From Lysobacter enzymogenes (GTDB taxonomy: Bacteria > Pseudomonadota > Gammaproteobacteria > Xanthomonadales > Xanthomonadaceae), in assembly GCF_023617245.1 (NCBI RefSeq), contig NZ_CP067396.1:868001-932000 (forward strand): 64,000 bases of DNA, read 5' to 3'. This document shows positions 8,135 to 16,869 of this stretch, piece after piece. The notes beneath the pieces are model-generated. The model had not been told where the DNA came from. It saw only the letters and a program-made list of their open reading frames with translations, and searched no databases. Position 1 is the stretch's first letter; each line of letters starts with the position of its first letter. The position numbers and the translations under genes are program-made.

Positions 8135-9403
8135 TCAGCGCGCGTCCGGCCGACGCTGGATCAGACACACCGCCTCGCGCCCGCCGCCCGGCTTTGGCCG
8201 GTACAGCGCGACGTAATCGCGCGCGGGGCCGGCGGAACTCCGCAGGGCGACATAGGTGGCGTCTTCGTAGCTTAGCGGCAGCGCGGTGGTGGTGCGGGTC
8301 TGGAAAAACGCGTCGCCGCCGGGCAGGCCCGGCAGCGGCGCCGGCACCGCCTGCTGCAGCGGTTGGCGCCGGCTCCAGGCCGGGCTGCGCAGGTCGTCGC
8401 AGTGCGACAGCGGCGGCCGCGCGCCGTCCCATTGGCACGGAACGGCCTGCGCCGCCGCGGCGCCCGCGCGCGCCTGGAATTGCTGCGCCGACGCGCCGGG
8501 CACCACCAATAGAGGCGAGGCGTACCACTCGCCTTCGTCGCGGGCGTCGCCCAGGTACACCCGGTCGATCAGGCCGTCGTTGTCGAAGTCGAAATCGAAC
8601 GCGCGCCATGCGCCGTGCGCGAACGCCAGCGCGTCCGGCATCGCCGTGCCGGCGGGCGCTTCGCTGGCGGCCACGCGGTGCAGCGGCGCGTCGGCGTCGT
8701 CGCCGCGGCGGAACGGATCGAACGCGTCCCAGCTGAGCGCCAGCTGGCGCTCGGCTTCGGCGCAGACCGGACCGCGGTCGAGCAGGCGTTGCAGGCCGTT
8801 GGGCGCGGCCGCGGCCTGCGCCGCCGCCTGCGCTGTCGCCGCGGCGGCGGCGTCGGGAAATTCGCCGGCGTCCACCGGCAGCGCCGCCAGCGTTTGCTCC
8901 GGCGCCAGCAGCGGCCCGCAGTCGCCGTTGCTGCAGTCGTACACGGCGTCGCCGTCGACGCGGTAGGTCCATGGCGTCGGCGCGCTTTCGCAGCGGCTGC
9001 GCACTTCGCGCTGGTCGGCCACGCGGCGGTCGTCCAGCCACAGCGAGAAACTCGCCGACGGCTGGCCGCTGCACGGTCCGGCCGGCGGCGGCGGTCCGGC
9101 CTGCACGCGCACGCGCAGGCTGCCGCCGTCGGCGAAGCGGCATTCGCCGCTCTGGCCCACGGCCAGGGCCAGGCTGCGCGGGCGGTCGCGGTCGCTGTCG
9201 GTGAAGGTTTCCAGCAGCGGCCGCTCGCAGCCGCCGCGCGCGGGCAGTTCGGTGCGCACCAGGCTGGCCTTGCGGCCGTCCGGCGCCTGGCGGCAGATCA
9301 GCGCGATCTCGGCGGTGGCGCCGCAGTCGGGCGGCTGCGCCGCGGCCGGCGCCAGCGCGGCGGCGGCCAGCGGCAGCAGCGGCCAGAGGCGGCGCGCGCG
9401 CAT
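8135..9403 (-). CDS. Secreted hypothetical protein
   Basis: The 422-aa product starts with a signal peptide (MRARRLWPLLPLAAAALAP, cleavage likely after AAA at about 23-25). The mature part has several Cys pairs and a DFDFDNDGLIDRVYLG stretch (about residues 270-285), which resembles a Ca-binding FG-GAP/EF-loop. The family is not recognised. The ATG at 9403 follows a GGAA motif and begins the signal peptide exactly; an in-frame ATG at 9427 would add 8 residues. The upstream deaminase gene ends 33 bp before this start, so they may share a transcript. Periplasmic or extracellular location is inferred from the signal peptide. Confidence 0.7.
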   Translation of the reverse strand: MRARRLWPLLPLAAAALAPAAAQPPDCGATAEIALICRQAPDGRKASLVRTELPARGGCERPLLETFTDSDRDRPRSLALAVGQSGECRFADGGSLRVRVQAGPPPPAGPCSGQPSASFSLWLDDRRVADQREVRSRCESAPTPWTYRVDGDAVYDCSNGDCGPLLAPEQTLAALPVDAGEFPDAAAAATAQAAAQAAAAPNGLQRLLDRGPVCAEAERQLALSWDAFDPFRRGDDADAPLHRVAASEAPAGTAMPDALAFAHGAWRAFDFDFDNDGLIDRVYLGDARDEGEWYASPLLVVPGASAQQFQARAGAAAAQAVPCQWDGARPPLSHCDDLRSPAWSRRQPLQQAVPAPLPGLPGGDAFFQTRTTTALPLSYEDATYVALRSSAGPARDYVALYRPKPGGGREAVCLIQRRPDAR

Positions 9404-9436
9404 GGAAATTCCGTTTTCCGCGGTCATGGCGGCGGC

Positions 9437-9892
9437 TCAGTCTTCGCCGATGTCCTCGTTCCAGACTTCGGGATTGGCCGCGATGTAGCCGCCGAGCAGG
9501 TCGATGCATTCCTGGTCGGCCAGGTCGATCACCTCGACCCCGCTCTCGCGCAGCCAGTCGATGCCGCCGCGGAAGTTGACCGATTCGCCGACCACCACCG
9601 TGCCGATGTTGAACTGGCGTACCAGCCCGCTGCAGTACCAGCACGGCGCCAGGGTGGTGACCATGATCGTGTCGCGGTAGCGGCGCTGGCGGCCCGCCTT
9701 GCGGAAGGCGTCGGTCTCGCCGTGCACCGAGGGATCGTTCTCCTGGATGCGGCGGTTGTGGCCGCAGCCGAGCAGGCGGCCGTCGTTGTGATAGAGCGCG
9801 GCGCCGATCGGGATGCCGCCCTCGGCGATGCCCTGGCGGGCCTCGGCGACGGCGGTGGCGAGCAGGGCGCGGTAGTCGGGGGTGGCGATCAT
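9437..9892 (-). CDS. Cytosine deaminase of the yeast Fcy1 type (CMP/dCMP deaminase fold)
   Basis: This 151-aa zinc enzyme shows HGE (His57-Glu59) and PCWYC (Cys84, Cys87), the zinc ligands and proton shuttle of the cytidine-deaminase superfamily. Beyond that core it follows yeast Fcy1 unusually closely: GGIPIG near 25-30, LGCGHNRR near 41-48, VVGESVNF at 100-107, and a C-terminal W-x-EDIGE (Fcy1 ends WFEDIGE). It therefore probably deaminates cytosine to uracil for pyrimidine salvage. It is unrelated to E. coli CodA, which is a TIM-barrel amidohydrolase. Length matches Fcy1 (158 aa). Substrate is inferred from these motifs; guanine or another base is possible. Confidence 0.8.
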   Translation of the reverse strand: MIATPDYRALLATAVAEARQGIAEGGIPIGAALYHNDGRLLGCGHNRRIQENDPSVHGETDAFRKAGRQRRYRDTIMVTTLAPCWYCSGLVRQFNIGTVVVGESVNFRGGIDWLRESGVEVIDLADQECIDLLGGYIAANPEVWNEDIGED

Positions 9893-10028
9893 GCGGGGCT
9901 CCGGTGCGTATCGCTGCGCAGTCTGGCGCGCCGGCGCGTCCGGGTCGAGGGGCGGCGAATCCTTTCGCGCCGTCCCGCCCTCTTATGGGGGTACGCGCGA
10001 AATGCGCGGGACACACTGGAGTGGAGCG

Positions 10029-10931
10029 ATGCACTGTGCGATGCAGCGCGCGCCGATGGCGCGCGTGTGGGAGGTTTCGGCCCGGGTCCTGGGCCTGTGG
10101 ATGCTGTGGTTCGGCGCGATGCGCGCGCTCGATTTCGAGATCGCGGCCCTGGCCCAGTTCTTGAACGCGAGCGGCCTGGCGGGGTTGGCGTCGCAGGCGG
10201 CGTGGTTGAGCCCGGCGTTGGGCGCGCTGGAATGCGCGATCGGCGCGGCATTGCTGATCGCGCCCGCGGGCCGTTGGCGCCGCGGCGCCGCGCTGGCGGC
10301 GATGGCGTTCTGGGGCGCCGGCCTGCTGGGCTTGCTGAGCCCGGCGGCGTGGATCCACCAGCCGCCCTACGAGGGTTTCCCGGTGATCGGTTCGGGCCAG
10401 ACCCTGCTCAAGCACCTGGGCATCGCCGGCCTCGCGCTGGGCGTGTTCGCGCACGAACGCGGCTGCGCCCGCGGCGGCGCGCGCGCGCTGTGGACGCTGT
10501 GGGCCGGGCAGTTGCTGGTGCTGGTGTGGATCGGGCTGATGAAGTTCACCCAGGTCGAAGCCGAGGGCGTGGCCGGGCTGATGCGCTCCAGCCCGCTGTT
10601 TTCCTGGCTGTACGGGCCGCTGGACGTGCAGGGCGCGTCGAACCTGATCGGTGCGGTCGAACTGGCGACCGCGGCGTCGATCGCGCTGTGGCCGTGGCGG
10701 CCGCGGCTGGCGCGCTGGGGCCTGTGGGCGGCGGTGGCGACCTATCTGCTGACCAACAGCTTCCTGTTCACCCTGCCGGGCTGGCAGCCGGGTTACGGCG
10801 CGCCGTTCGTCGGCGGTACCGGCCAGTTCCTGCTCAAGGACCTGTTGCTGCTGCTCGGCGCGCTGGCGTTGCTACGCGCGGGTGCGGCCGCGGGCCGCGG
10901 CGGATCAGCCGGCGCCGCGCCCGCGCCGTAG
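10029..10931 (+). CDS. DUF417 family membrane protein (RclC/YkgB-like)
   Basis: This 300-aa protein has about seven hydrophobic segments and DUF417 marks: IGLMKFTQVEAEGVAGLMRSSP (a long motif at about 172-193, here KFT and EAEG are key) and a C-terminal GTGQFLLKDLLLLLGAL (about 267-283). DUF417 includes E. coli RclC, part of a reactive-chlorine resistance operon, but no rclA or rclB homologue is adjacent, so function is open. The start at 10029 follows a TGGAG sequence; the frame is open upstream but the homology begins later. The 3' end overlaps the convergent elaA-like gene by 27 bp. Confidence 0.75.
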   Translation: MHCAMQRAPMARVWEVSARVLGLWMLWFGAMRALDFEIAALAQFLNASGLAGLASQAAWLSPALGALECAIGAALLIAPAGRWRRGAALAAMAFWGAGLLGLLSPAAWIHQPPYEGFPVIGSGQTLLKHLGIAGLALGVFAHERGCARGGARALWTLWAGQLLVLVWIGLMKFTQVEAEGVAGLMRSSPLFSWLYGPLDVQGASNLIGAVELATAASIALWPWRPRLARWGLWAAVATYLLTNSFLFTLPGWQPGYGAPFVGGTGQFLLKDLLLLLGALALLRAGAAAGRGGSAGAAPAP

Positions 10932-11381
10932 CAGGTCGATGTGCGGGATGCCGTCTTCGACGTAGGGCTCGGATGCGGGCTCGAACCCGTAGCGGCCGTA
11001 GTAGGCCTGCAGATGCGATTGCGCGCCGATCTGGATGTCGGCGCCGGGCCAGCGCCGCTCGATCTCGATCAGCGCCGCCTCCAGCAGCGGCCCGCCGAGG
11101 CGCTGGCCGCGGAACTCCGCCGCGGTCAGCACCCGGCCGAAGCTGACCTGGGGATAGCTCAGGCCGGCCGGCAGGATGCGCAGATAGGCCGCCAGCCGGC
11201 CGTCGCCGGCGCGGCCCATCAGGTGCACCGCCTCGGGATGGCGGTCCTTGCCGTCCGGATCGAGGTAGACGCAGTCCTGCTCGATCACGAACACCTGCGA
11301 GCGCAGTTGCAGCAGCTCGTAGAGCTCGTCGAGGCTGAGGTCGGCGTAGCGCTTGGCTTGCCAGGTCACGGTCGCGGTCAT
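10905..11381 (-). CDS. ElaA-like GNAT acetyltransferase
   Basis: This 158-aa protein matches the ElaA branch of GNAT: LYELLQLRSQVFVIEQDCVY (about residues 20-39, with QDCVY as the hallmark), DGKDRHPEAVHLMG, GRVLTAAEFRGQRLG (acetyl-CoA loop, about 102-116), IQIGAQSHLQAYYGRYGFEP and EDGIPHI. Members are predicted acetyltransferases of unknown substrate. Its 3' end overlaps the convergent DUF417 gene by 27 bp, so the two genes share coding DNA at their tails. Confidence 0.88.
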   Translation of the reverse strand: MTATVTWQAKRYADLSLDELYELLQLRSQVFVIEQDCVYLDPDGKDRHPEAVHLMGRAGDGRLAAYLRILPAGLSYPQVSFGRVLTAAEFRGQRLGGPLLEAALIEIERRWPGADIQIGAQSHLQAYYGRYGFEPASEPYVEDGIPHIDLLRRGRGAG

Positions 11382-11468
11382 CCCCGCATCATGCCAAAGC
11401 GGGCGGCCGGCGGAGCGGGGCGGGGCTAATCCTTTTGGGGGATTTTTCCCGCGGGAAGGAGGACTTTC

Positions 11469-11550
11469 GTGGGAGGGCCTTCAGGCCCGATGCTTTGGTC
11501 TCAGGTCGCCTCGGTCCGAAACGAAAGCCTCGGGCCTGAAGGCCCTCCCA
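11469..11550. repeat. REP-like inverted repeat, GTGGGAGGGCC family (family A)
   Basis: Two arms, GTGGGAGGGCCTTCAGGCCC from 11469 and its complement ending at 11550, each with an internal GGGCCTTCAGGCCC palindrome, enclose a divergent middle. The middle contains TCAGGTCGCCTCGG, which recurs in other copies as TCAGATCGCCGCG. Full copies lie at 19227-19309 and 58767-58903, and a tandem array at 48317-48510. Confidence 0.85.
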
Positions 11551-11581
11551 CCAAGGCAAAACCCCGGCCCGGCCGCCATGC

Positions 11582-11587
11582 GATAAT
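11582..11587 (+). promoter_or_regulatory. -10-like box GATAAT just before ubiE
   Basis: GATAAT ends 7 nt before the ubiE ATG with no Shine-Dalgarno between, the same arrangement as lptM, mltB, ybeD, ada and xerC. A clear -35 box is not visible. Suggests a leaderless mRNA. Confidence 0.35.
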
Positions 11588-11594
11588 CGCGCCC

Positions 11595-12359
11595 ATGAAC
11601 GAATCCAAGCCCCAGACCGACGACACCACCCACTTCGGTTTCCGCGACGTGCCGCGCGAACAGAAGCGCAAGTTGGTCGGCGAAGTGTTCTCCTCGGTCG
11701 CCGGCAACTACGACCTGATGAACGACCTGATGAGCCTGGGCATCCATCGGGTCTGGAAGCGCTACTTCACCGCCACCGCCCAGGTCCGCCGCGGCGACCG
11801 CGTGCTCGACCTGGCCGGCGGCACCGGCGACATCGCCGCGCTGTTGCGCGACCGCGTCGGCGACAGCGGCAGCATCGTGCTGGGCGACATCAACTACGAC
11901 ATGCTCAAGGTCGGCCGCGACCGCATGACCGACCGCGGCCGCGTGTCCGGCTTCGAATACGTGCAGTGCAACGCCGAGGCGCTGCCGTTCCCGGACGCCA
12001 GCTTCGACCTGGTCACCATCGCCTTCGGCCTGCGCAACGTCACCGACAAGGACGCCGCGCTGCGCGAGATGCTGCGCGTGCTCAAGGTCGGCGGCCAGGC
12101 GCGGGTGCTGGAGTTCTCGGAAGTGAAGGCCGACTGGTTCAAGCCGATCTACGACTTCCACTCGTTCAACGTGCTGCCGAAGCTGGGCAAGCTGTTCGCC
12201 AACGACAGCGAGAGCTACCGCTACCTGGCCGAGAGCATCCGCAAGCATCCGCCGCAGGACGAACTCAAGCGGATGATGGTCGATGCCGGGTTCGCGCGGG
12301 TGGACTACAAGAACCTGTCGGCGGGGATTTGCGCGGTGCATACGGGCTACAAGGCCTGA
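11595..12359 (+). CDS. ubiE: Ubiquinone/menaquinone biosynthesis C-methyltransferase UbiE
   Basis: This 254-aa SAM-dependent enzyme C-methylates the benzoquinol ring in ubiquinone (and menaquinone) biosynthesis. Visible are the VFSSVAGNYDLMNDLMSLGIHR signature (key residues YDLMND-MS at about 38-46), SAM motif I VLDLAGGTGDIA (about 70-81), and NAEALPFPDASFDLVTIAFGLRNVTD (about 125-150). The C-terminal AESIRKHPPQDELKxMM and AVHTGYK endings are typical. Length is standard. No ubiJ/ubiB gene follows, unlike the E. coli cluster; the next gene is a small zinc-ribbon-like membrane protein 13 bp downstream. Confidence 0.97.
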   Translation: MNESKPQTDDTTHFGFRDVPREQKRKLVGEVFSSVAGNYDLMNDLMSLGIHRVWKRYFTATAQVRRGDRVLDLAGGTGDIAALLRDRVGDSGSIVLGDINYDMLKVGRDRMTDRGRVSGFEYVQCNAEALPFPDASFDLVTIAFGLRNVTDKDAALREMLRVLKVGGQARVLEFSEVKADWFKPIYDFHSFNVLPKLGKLFANDSESYRYLAESIRKHPPQDELKRMMVDAGFARVDYKNLSAGICAVHTGYKA

Positions 12360-12372
12360 CGGATTCCGCGGC

Positions 12373-12582
12373 ATGCAACGGATGTGCGCGCAATGCGGGG
12401 AGCGGCCGGTCGACAAGGATTCGTCGCTGAGCCTGCTGGCTTTGCTGACGTTCCCGTTGCTCGGTATTTTGCCGGGCGCGCGCTATTGCAAGGATTGCGG
12501 CGGCGGCCAAGCGACCCTGGCGGTCGGCGTGTTGGCGCTTGCGGCGGTGATTGGCTTCGTGTTGCTGGTGGTGTTTTGGTAG
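12373..12582 (+). CDS. Small CxxC/CxxC membrane protein
   Basis: This 69-aa protein starts MQRMCAQCGERPVD, then has a hydrophobic stretch (about 15-31), a second pair YCKDCGGG at about 35-42, and a C-terminal transmembrane helix (about 46-66). The two CxxC pairs could bind one zinc ion. The family is not recognised. It begins 13 bp after the ubiE stop, so it probably shares that transcript. The start is the ATG nearest to ubiE that leaves the first CxxC at residues 5-8. Confidence 0.5.
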   Translation: MQRMCAQCGERPVDKDSSLSLLALLTFPLLGILPGARYCKDCGGGQATLAVGVLALAAVIGFVLLVVFW

Positions 12583-12627
12583 CCGGCGCAAGTGCGAACG
12601 ATCAGGTCGAACCTGCTCGCTGAAGTC

Positions 12628-12830
12628 TCTGGATCCCCGCGTTCGCGGGGATGACGGCTTGTAGAGTCGTCGCGTATCTGAGCATCGCGCACTTCTCGAA
12701 GCATCGCGTACTTCACACGCCGCGCAACCCACCCGCCGTCATGCCCGCGAACGCGGACATCCAGGGCTTCACCGCGATGAAACTTGTGGGAGGGGCTTCA
12801 GCCCCGACGCCTTCCGCTCAAATCGCCGCG
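12628..12830. repeat. Intergenic repeat cluster (families C and A)
   Basis: The region between the small membrane protein and the SDR gene holds a palindromic GGATCCCCGCGTTCGCGGGGAT copy (arms at 12631-12652), a related GTCATGCCCGCGAACGCGG copy at 12739-12757, and one arm of the GTGGGAGGGGCTTCAGCCCC variant from 12786. No gene is seen in 12583-12862. Confidence 0.7.
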
Positions 12831-12862
12831 AACCGGCATCGAGACCTGCGCCCCACCGCGCA

Positions 12863-13606
12863 TCAGGCCGAAAACCCGCCATCCACCGAAATCTGCGTGC
12901 CGGTGATGAACGCGCCGCCCGGCCCGGCCAGGTGCGCCACCGTCGCGGCGATGTCGTCGGCGTTGCCGAACGCGCGCAGCGGCAGGCCCGCGCGCTGATG
13001 GTCGGCGCCTTCGCCGTCGGCCGGATTCATGTCGGTGTCGATCGGCCCCGGCTGCACCGTGTTGACGGTGATACCGCGCGGCCCCAGGTCCTGCGCCAGG
13101 CCCTTGCTCAAGCCCACCACCGCCGCCTTGCTCAGCGAGTACAGCGCCATCCCCGGCGCGCCGACGCGTTCGCCCAGGCAGCTGCCGATGGTGACGATGC
13201 GGCCGCCGCGCGGCAGGTGCTTGGACGCCGCCTGCGCCGCCACGAACGGCGCACGCACGTGGATCGCCATGACCCGCTCGTAGTTCTCCAGCGATTCGTC
13301 CTCGAACGGGCCGTAGGTCCACACCCCGGCATTGTTGACCAGGATGTCGAGCCCGCCGAGTTCGGCCACGGTACGCTCGACCGCTGCGGTCACCGCCTGC
13401 GCGTCGGCGCTGTCGGCGGCGATGGCGATCGCGCGGCGGCCGCCGGCGCGGATCTGCGCGGCGAGGTCCTCGGCGCGCTGGGCGGAGCTGACATAGGTGA
13501 TCGCCACGTCGGCGCCGTCGGCGGCGAGGCGGCGGGCGATGGCGGCGCCGATGCCGCGGCTGGCGCCGGTGACGAGAGCGACTTTGCCTGCGAGGGGAAG
13601 GGTCAT
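12863..13606 (-). CDS. SDR family oxidoreductase (classical short-chain dehydrogenase)
   Basis: This 247-aa classical SDR has the NAD(P)-binding TGASRGIG (about residues 14-21), NNAG (about 90-93), catalytic Ser in IGSCLGE (about 144), YSLSK as the YxxxK motif (about 156-160), and the PGPIDTDMNP segment. The C-terminal ITGTQISVDGGF is typical of the family. The GASRG sequence with nearby basic residues favours NADPH. Substrate cannot be assigned; similar proteins include 3-oxoacyl-ACP reductase-like enzymes. It is alone on the minus strand, divergent from the aminopeptidase gene. Confidence 0.9.
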   Translation of the reverse strand: MTLPLAGKVALVTGASRGIGAAIARRLAADGADVAITYVSSAQRAEDLAAQIRAGGRRAIAIAADSADAQAVTAAVERTVAELGGLDILVNNAGVWTYGPFEDESLENYERVMAIHVRAPFVAAQAASKHLPRGGRIVTIGSCLGERVGAPGMALYSLSKAAVVGLSKGLAQDLGPRGITVNTVQPGPIDTDMNPADGEGADHQRAGLPLRAFGNADDIAATVAHLAGPGGAFITGTQISVDGGFSA

Positions 13607-13913
13607 GTCTAAAGTTCCGAATGATGGAATAACGGTACAAGGCTAGCCGGGCCGCGGCCATTGCGCCAGTGCGCGTGGCCGGGACGCTGCATATCGCGGC
13701 GCGCATCGCAGACCGGCCGGCGGGGCGGGCCCGATCCGGATTCTGACCCCCGCGGCGCACCCGTTCCGGGCCGGTCGCGCGCCCGCGTCGATGCCGGTCC
13801 GCCGTCGCCGCGCCGCCGCACGGGCGCCGCCCGCGCCGACTGCCAAGATGCACAAGCCCCGCCCCGGGGCGAGGCGCTACACTCGGCCATTCACCGGCTT
13901 CCGTGGTTTTCCG
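13607..13913. other. Intergenic region between divergent SDR and aminopeptidase genes
   Basis: No convincing gene is seen. A TACACT hexamer at 13878-13883, in the context GCTACACTCGGCC, resembles the -10 element before lptM (GCTACACTTCGGCC) and may serve the aminopeptidase gene 30 bp downstream. Confidence 0.4.
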
Positions 13914-15875
13914 ATGCGCATTTCGACCCTCTCCGTTTGTCTCGTCGCGGCCCTCGCCGCCGCCGGCTGCTCGCGCGAATCCGCGCCGGCCGCCGATTCC
14001 AGCAAGCCCGCCGCGACCCCGGAGGCCAAAGTGAGCGACACTGCCGTTGCCGCGGCCGACCGCGACGAACACTCCTACGCCCAGCCCGACCTGGTCCGCA
14101 TCGACGACCTCGCGCTGGAGCTGAAGGTCGATTTCGCCGCCAAGACCCTGGCCGGCAGCGCCACCTACACGCTCGACTGGACCGATCCCAAGGCCAACCA
14201 GCTGGTGCTGGACACCCGCGACCTCAAGATCGACAAGGTCACCGGCGAAAGCGCCGACGGCAAGTGGCAGGACCTCACGTTCGCCCTGGCCGAGGCCGAC
14301 AAGACCCTCGGCAGCAAGCTCACCATCGACGCGCCGCAGCGCAACAAGCGCATCCGCGTGGCCTACCTCACGTCGCCGGGCGCGTCCGGCCTGCAGTGGC
14401 TGGAGCCGTCGATGACCGAGGGCAAGAAGCAGCCCTTCATGTTCAGCCAGTCGCAGCAGATCCACGCGCGTTCGTGGGTGCCGCTGCAGGATACGCCGAG
14501 CGTGCGCTTCACCTACACCGCGCACGTGACCGCGCCGAACGACGCGATGGTGCTGATGAGCGCCGACAACGATCCGAAGGCGGCGCGCGACGGCGACTAC
14601 AGCTTCAAGATGCCGCAGAAGATCCCGTCGTACCTGCTCGCCATCGCCGCCGGCGACCTGAGCTTCCAGCCGATCTCCAACCGCAGCGGCGTGTGGGCCG
14701 AGCCGGCGATGGTCAAGAAGGCCGCGACCGAATTCGCCGACACCGAAAAGATGATGGAGACCACCGAGAAGCTCTACGGTCCCTATCGCTGGGAGCGCTA
14801 CGACATCCTGGTGCTGCCGCCGTCGTTCCCGTACGGCGGCATGGAGAACCCGCGCCTGACCTTCGCCACCCCGACCGTGATCGTCGGCGACAAGTCGCTG
14901 GTGTCGCTGGTCGCGCACGAACTCGCGCACAGCTGGTCGGGCAACCTGGTCACCTTCAGCAGCAGTAAGGACGGCTGGCTCAACGAGGGCTTCACCAGCT
15001 ACGTCGAGAACCGCATCGTCGAGTCGCTGTACGGCAAGGAGCGCGCCGACATGGAGAACGTGATCGGCCGCAACGAGCTGGCCGCCGAGTTCAAGACCAT
15101 CGATCCCAAGCTGCAGGCGCTGGCGCTGAAGCCTGGCACGCTGAAGGATCCCGACGACGCCTCCAGCGCGACCGTCTACACCAAGGGCGCGTGGTTCCTG
15201 CAGTTCCTCGAACAGCGCTACGGCCGCGAGGTGTTCGACCCGTTCCTGCGCAGCTACTTCGACCATTTCGCGTTCCAGTCGATCCCGACCACCAAGTTCG
15301 TCGAATACGCCAAGGCCAACCTGCTGGCCAAGCATCCGGGCAAGGTCAGCGAGGCCGAGCTGGACGAGTGGATCTACGGCCCGGGCATCCCGAAGTCGGC
15401 GCCGGCGACGGTGTCGCCGCGCTTCGACGCGGTCGACGCCGCGCGCAAGGCCTGGGTCGACGGCGGCACGCTGCCCGCGGCCGCGGCGACCGCGAAGTGG
15501 AGCACGCAGGAGTGGGTGCACTTCATCGAGGGCATGCCCGAAACGCTCAGCGTCGAGCAGCTCAAGGCGCTGGACGCGGCCTACAAGTTCACCGGCACGC
15601 CGAACGGCGAGATCGCCCAGCGCTGGTATCCGCTGACGGTGCGCAGCGGTTACCACGATGCCGACAAGGCGATCGCCGCGTTCCTGGAAAAGATCGGCCG
15701 GCGCAAGCTGATCATGCCGACCTACACCGAACTGGCGAAAACCCCCGAAGGCCTGAAGCTGGCCGAGGACACCTTCGCCAAGGCCAAGCCGGGCTACCAC
15801 CCGATCACCACCGGTTCGGTCGAGGCGGTCATCGCCAAGGCCAAGTCGGCGCCGGCCGCGGCGGCGGGCCAGTAA
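13914..15875 (+). CDS. M1 family aminopeptidase lipoprotein (leukotriene A4 hydrolase-like)
   Basis: This 653-aa zinc exopeptidase has a lipoprotein signal peptide with lipobox AAGC (Cys19), so it probably acts in the periplasm. The M1 signature is complete: GGMEN (308-312) for the free amino terminus, HELAHSW with zinc ligands His335 and His339 and catalytic Glu336, and the third ligand Glu358 in NEGFTSYVE. The C-terminal third (about 470-650) has the alpha-helical repeat domain of leukotriene A4 hydrolase-type enzymes. It would trim N-terminal residues from peptides. The alpha/beta hydrolase gene follows after 13 bp, so these two and the next lipoprotein gene form one transcription unit. 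Confidence 0.93.
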   Translation: MRISTLSVCLVAALAAAGCSRESAPAADSSKPAATPEAKVSDTAVAAADRDEHSYAQPDLVRIDDLALELKVDFAAKTLAGSATYTLDWTDPKANQLVLDTRDLKIDKVTGESADGKWQDLTFALAEADKTLGSKLTIDAPQRNKRIRVAYLTSPGASGLQWLEPSMTEGKKQPFMFSQSQQIHARSWVPLQDTPSVRFTYTAHVTAPNDAMVLMSADNDPKAARDGDYSFKMPQKIPSYLLAIAAGDLSFQPISNRSGVWAEPAMVKKAATEFADTEKMMETTEKLYGPYRWERYDILVLPPSFPYGGMENPRLTFATPTVIVGDKSLVSLVAHELAHSWSGNLVTFSSSKDGWLNEGFTSYVENRIVESLYGKERADMENVIGRNELAAEFKTIDPKLQALALKPGTLKDPDDASSATVYTKGAWFLQFLEQRYGREVFDPFLRSYFDHFAFQSIPTTKFVEYAKANLLAKHPGKVSEAELDEWIYGPGIPKSAPATVSPRFDAVDAARKAWVDGGTLPAAAATAKWSTQEWVHFIEGMPETLSVEQLKALDAAYKFTGTPNGEIAQRWYPLTVRSGYHDADKAIAAFLEKIGRRKLIMPTYTELAKTPEGLKLAEDTFAKAKPGYHPITTGSVEAVIAKAKSAPAAAAGQ

Positions 15876-15888
15876 GCGCGCAGGGCGC

Positions 15889-16869
15889 ATGCGCAAGCCT
15901 CGCGCCTTGCTCGGGACGGCCGCCCTCGTGGCGGCCGTCTTGCTGTGCGCGCTGGCGATCTGGCTGTGGCCCGATCCCTACCGCGTGGTGTTGGCCGACT
16001 ACGCGCGCCAGCGCTGGCAAGCCGGGCTGACCCGCAACGCGGCGAAGATCGACGATCACCGCTGGGTCTACGCCTACAACGACGACGCGCCCGCGAACGC
16101 GCCGACCGTGGTGATGATCCACGGCTTCACCGGCAGCAAGGAGAACTGGTACCCGCTGGCGCAACGCCTGCGCGGCCGCTACCGCCTGTTCGCGCCGGAC
16201 CTGCCCGGCTGGGGCGAAAGCGAGCGCAAGGCCGGCGGCGATTACGGCTTCCTCGCCCAGAGCGCGCGGGTGGCGCGCTTCATCGAACAAGTCGCGCGCA
16301 AGCCCGGCAGCGAGGTGGTGCTGCTCGGTCATTCGATGGGCGGCGGCATCGTCGCGCTGACGACCGCGCGGCATCCGCACGACGTGGACCGCATGGGCCT
16401 GTTCGATGCCGCCGGCGTGCGCTTCAACGACAACGCGTTCGGCCTGGCGGTACTGCGCGGCAAGAATCCGTTCGCGGTCGACGATGCCGCTTCGCTGCAG
16501 CGCTACATCGACATCGTGTTCTACGACGACGCGGCCAAGCCGGTGATCCCGTGGCCGGCCAGCCGCATCTACATCGACAAGCGCCGCCGCGACGCCGCGT
16601 TCGAGCAGTCCGTGCTCGACAAGATCGGCCGCAGCGACGAGCGCTTCCTGCCGGGCATCGAGGCCGCCGGCATCCGCCAGCCGTCGCTGCTGTTATGGTG
16701 CGCGCAGGACGTGGTGATCGATCCCAGCGCGCTGGACCTGTACGCCGCGCGCCTGCCGCAGGCGCAGCGCGTGCTGCTGCAGGGCTGCGGCCACATGTCG
16801 ATCGTCGAACGACCGCAACAAGCCGCCGAGGCGGTGAACCGACTGATAACCGAGGCCCGCCCGCGATGA
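15889..16869 (+). CDS. Alpha/beta hydrolase, membrane-anchored
   Basis: This 326-aa protein has an N-terminal signal anchor (about residues 7-27) and an alpha/beta-hydrolase fold: oxyanion-hole IHGFTGSKENW (about 78-88), nucleophile elbow GHSMGGG (Ser at about 149), an Asp in the AQDVVIDPS region (about 276) and the catalytic His in GCGHMSIVERP (about 300). Related proteins are lipases and esterases such as Psychrobacter/Moraxella lipase. It likely faces the periplasm. Its stop overlaps the next start as ATGA, showing tight coupling with the downstream lipoprotein. Confidence 0.85.
   Translation: MRKPRALLGTAALVAAVLLCALAIWLWPDPYRVVLADYARQRWQAGLTRNAAKIDDHRWVYAYNDDAPANAPTVVMIHGFTGSKENWYPLAQRLRGRYRLFAPDLPGWGESERKAGGDYGFLAQSARVARFIEQVARKPGSEVVLLGHSMGGGIVALTTARHPHDVDRMGLFDAAGVRFNDNAFGLAVLRGKNPFAVDDAASLQRYIDIVFYDDAAKPVIPWPASRIYIDKRRRDAAFEQSVLDKIGRSDERFLPGIEAAGIRQPSLLLWCAQDVVIDPSALDLYAARLPQAQRVLLQGCGHMSIVERPQQAAEAVNRLITEARPR

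Noticed and set aside
12798..15896. Minus-strand open frame of about 1,030 codons opposite the SDR and aminopeptidase genes
   Set aside because: It is antisense to two genes with clear catalytic motifs, is full of His, Arg, Gly and Ala in no family pattern, and is expected in 70% G+C DNA where stop codons are rare.
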